Positions 14,284 through 15,495 of a stretch of 15,495 nucleotides of DNA are shown one piece after another. Source of the stretch: Desulfobulbaceae bacterium UBA2262. Lineage in GTDB: Bacteria; Desulfobacterota; Desulfobulbia; Desulfobulbales; Desulfurivibrionaceae. The position numbers and the translations under genes were made by a program. The DNA lies in the NCBI GenBank assembly GCA_002347185.1, contig DDXK01000061.1, positions 52,818-68,312 on the forward strand, given 5' to 3'. Every line of letters starts with the position of its first letter. The stretch's first letter is position 1. The notes beneath the pieces were generated by a model that did no database searches, had not been told where the DNA came from, and saw nothing but the letters and a program-made list of their open reading frames with translations.

Positions 14284-15495
14284 ATGGAAAAAATCGAATG
14301 CGGGGTCCGCTTCCTGACCCCGGCCTTTCTCGGCAACGCCGAGCAGAATGGGCAGTGGCGGACGCCGCCGTTCAAAGCGCTTTTACGGCAGTGGTGGCGG
14401 GTGGCCTATGCCGCGGATCACGGTTTCGTTGTCAATTCTGCTCAAATGCGGAGGGAGGAAGGGATGCTGTTCGGCAATGCCTGGCTGTCGCATCAAGAAG
14501 GTGACCGGACGGTCACCGACCACCGCAAGAGCCTGGTTCGGCTGCGGCTGGATACTTGGGAAGAAGGACGCGAGACAAAAAGACAATGGGGCAAACAGGA
14601 ACTCGATAGGGATTGGAAGGTTCGCCACCCGGAAGCCCCCGCGCCGGTTGGCCCCCTTCTGTACATGGGCTATGGCCCCTTGGAAGTGGAAAGGGTTCAA
14701 AGGGCGGGCCAGAACAGACCCGAATATGCCACGGTGCTTAAGAAAAATGCAGCGATCCAGGCTGGCGAAACCGCCAAGCTCTCCATTGCTTGGCCGCCAA
14801 GCCATCGTGACCCCGAACTGAATCGACTGCTCCGGGTCAATACCCCACGGCTCAGGCAAGCGCTTCTGCTCATACACCAATTCGGCACTCTGGGCGGCAG
14901 AAGCCGCAACGGTTGGGGCTCGTTCACTCTTGACCTTGACCCAGCTCCGTCGCCGGGTGCCCCTCCCCTTCGTCCCTGGACCGAGGCTCTTGCCCTGGAT
15001 TGGCCCCATGCTCTGGGACAGGTTAACGGAATACCGCTTATCTGGCAGACCTCGCCCCATGACGACTGGAAGAAGCTGATGCGCACCTTGGCCATCGTCA
15101 AAATTGGCTTGCGGACACAGTTTGTCTTTCTCACGGGCAACAACGCCCCAAATCCCGAGGCACGCCACTGGCTCAGTCATCCGGTCACGAAACACAACGT
15201 CAGCGCGTGGAGGCAGGCCCGCCTCCCCAACAGCCTTCGTTTCAAAGTCCGGCTCGCTCCCGACGACCCAAGGAAACTGGTCGGCGTAATCTTCCATGTC
15301 CCCTGTCTGCCACCTAGCGATTTCAGGCCAAACCCGGCCACTATCACCCAAACCTGGAAGTCGGTTCACCACCTGCTCGACGAACTGACAAAAACGGCTG
15401 ACGAACGCCAGTACGCCTCGATTTGTGACGCGGAGAGGCGTGAAAGGCTCAAGCCGCAACTCAATCCAGTCACCTTGCAGCGCATAGGGGAGTAA
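14284..15495 (+). CDS. cmr1: Cmr1, RAMP subunit of the type III-B complex
   Basis: A 403-residue RAMP protein. The start (EKIECGVRFLTPAFLGNAEQ) and WRTPPFKALLRQWWRVAYA match Cmr1, whose N-terminus begins with a strand followed by the R-W-W helix. The glycine-rich loop HQFGTLGGRSRNGWGSF is the hallmark RAMP motif. Cmr1 contacts the 3' end of the guide/target in the Cmr complex. It has a near-perfect ribosome binding site, AGGAGGTGA (14271-14279). The stop coincides with the window end, so it is complete. Remaining cmr genes are expected immediately downstream. It is co-directional with the CARF gene and only 18 bases after it. Confidence 0.88.
   Translation: MEKIECGVRFLTPAFLGNAEQNGQWRTPPFKALLRQWWRVAYAADHGFVVNSAQMRREEGMLFGNAWLSHQEGDRTVTDHRKSLVRLRLDTWEEGRETKRQWGKQELDRDWKVRHPEAPAPVGPLLYMGYGPLEVERVQRAGQNRPEYATVLKKNAAIQAGETAKLSIAWPPSHRDPELNRLLRVNTPRLRQALLLIHQFGTLGGRSRNGWGSFTLDLDPAPSPGAPPLRPWTEALALDWPHALGQVNGIPLIWQTSPHDDWKKLMRTLAIVKIGLRTQFVFLTGNNAPNPEARHWLSHPVTKHNVSAWRQARLPNSLRFKVRLAPDDPRKLVGVIFHVPCLPPSDFRPNPATITQTWKSVHHLLDELTKTADERQYASICDAERRERLKPQLNPVTLQRIGE

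Noticed and set aside
14383..15459. Long minus-strand open frame (358 codons) opposite cmr1
   Set aside because: It mirrors a GC-rich coding strand, has no recognisable motifs, and the plus-strand protein has clear Cmr1 signatures.

Overview
The window reads as the left part of a mobile island in a Gram-negative bacterium of moderately high GC. A proteobacterium or a member of Desulfobacterota is my guess, from gene style and dense ATGA-type gene overlaps rather than from any marker gene. Two blocks sit side by side, and both are read mainly rightwards.

Block 1 (about 1-7134) is the backbone of an integrative element. It has a P4-type tyrosine integrase (215-1441), a RelE/HigB-HigA-type toxin-antitoxin pair (1546-2149) and an unknown protein (2175-3158). 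Next come two small AlpA-like DNA-binding proteins, the first preceded by a long hairpin that covers its ribosome binding site. They are followed by a TOPRIM primase/RecA-type ATPase fusion (3852-5753), a small zinc-ribbon protein and another element-type protein. The start of the zinc-ribbon gene is packed with CGCAAC repeats, mostly spaced at about 11-bp multiples and lying in all three reading frames. This looks like an iteron-type replication origin or operator hidden inside a coding region.

Block 2 (7595 to the end) is a type III CRISPR-Cas signalling region. One tightly coupled operon encodes Cas6, an NE0113-family CARF protein, a CARF-adenosine deaminase fusion (Cad1) and a Nudix hydrolase. 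A convergent PIN-toxin/Phd-antitoxin pair on the minus strand interrupts the cas genes. Rightward cas genes then resume with a 44-codon stub that keeps only the HD motif of Cas10, a second free-standing CARF protein (APE2256 type) with an unassigned C-terminal extension, and Cmr1 at the right edge. The rest of the Cmr complex, including an intact Cas10 if there is one, would lie beyond the window. No CRISPR array and no cas1/cas2 are present here.

Proposed working order: a Cas10 elsewhere makes cyclic oligoadenylate. CARF proteins sense it or degrade it, and activated Cad1 deaminates adenine nucleotides (ATP to ITP in reported homologues). The adjacent Nudix enzyme could then hydrolyse the inosine nucleotides, making ATP loss irreversible, while the second CARF protein may add another effector arm. 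The pairing of Cad1 with Nudix, three different CARF proteins in one locus, the decayed Cas10 and the iteron-like array are the points most worth a second look.
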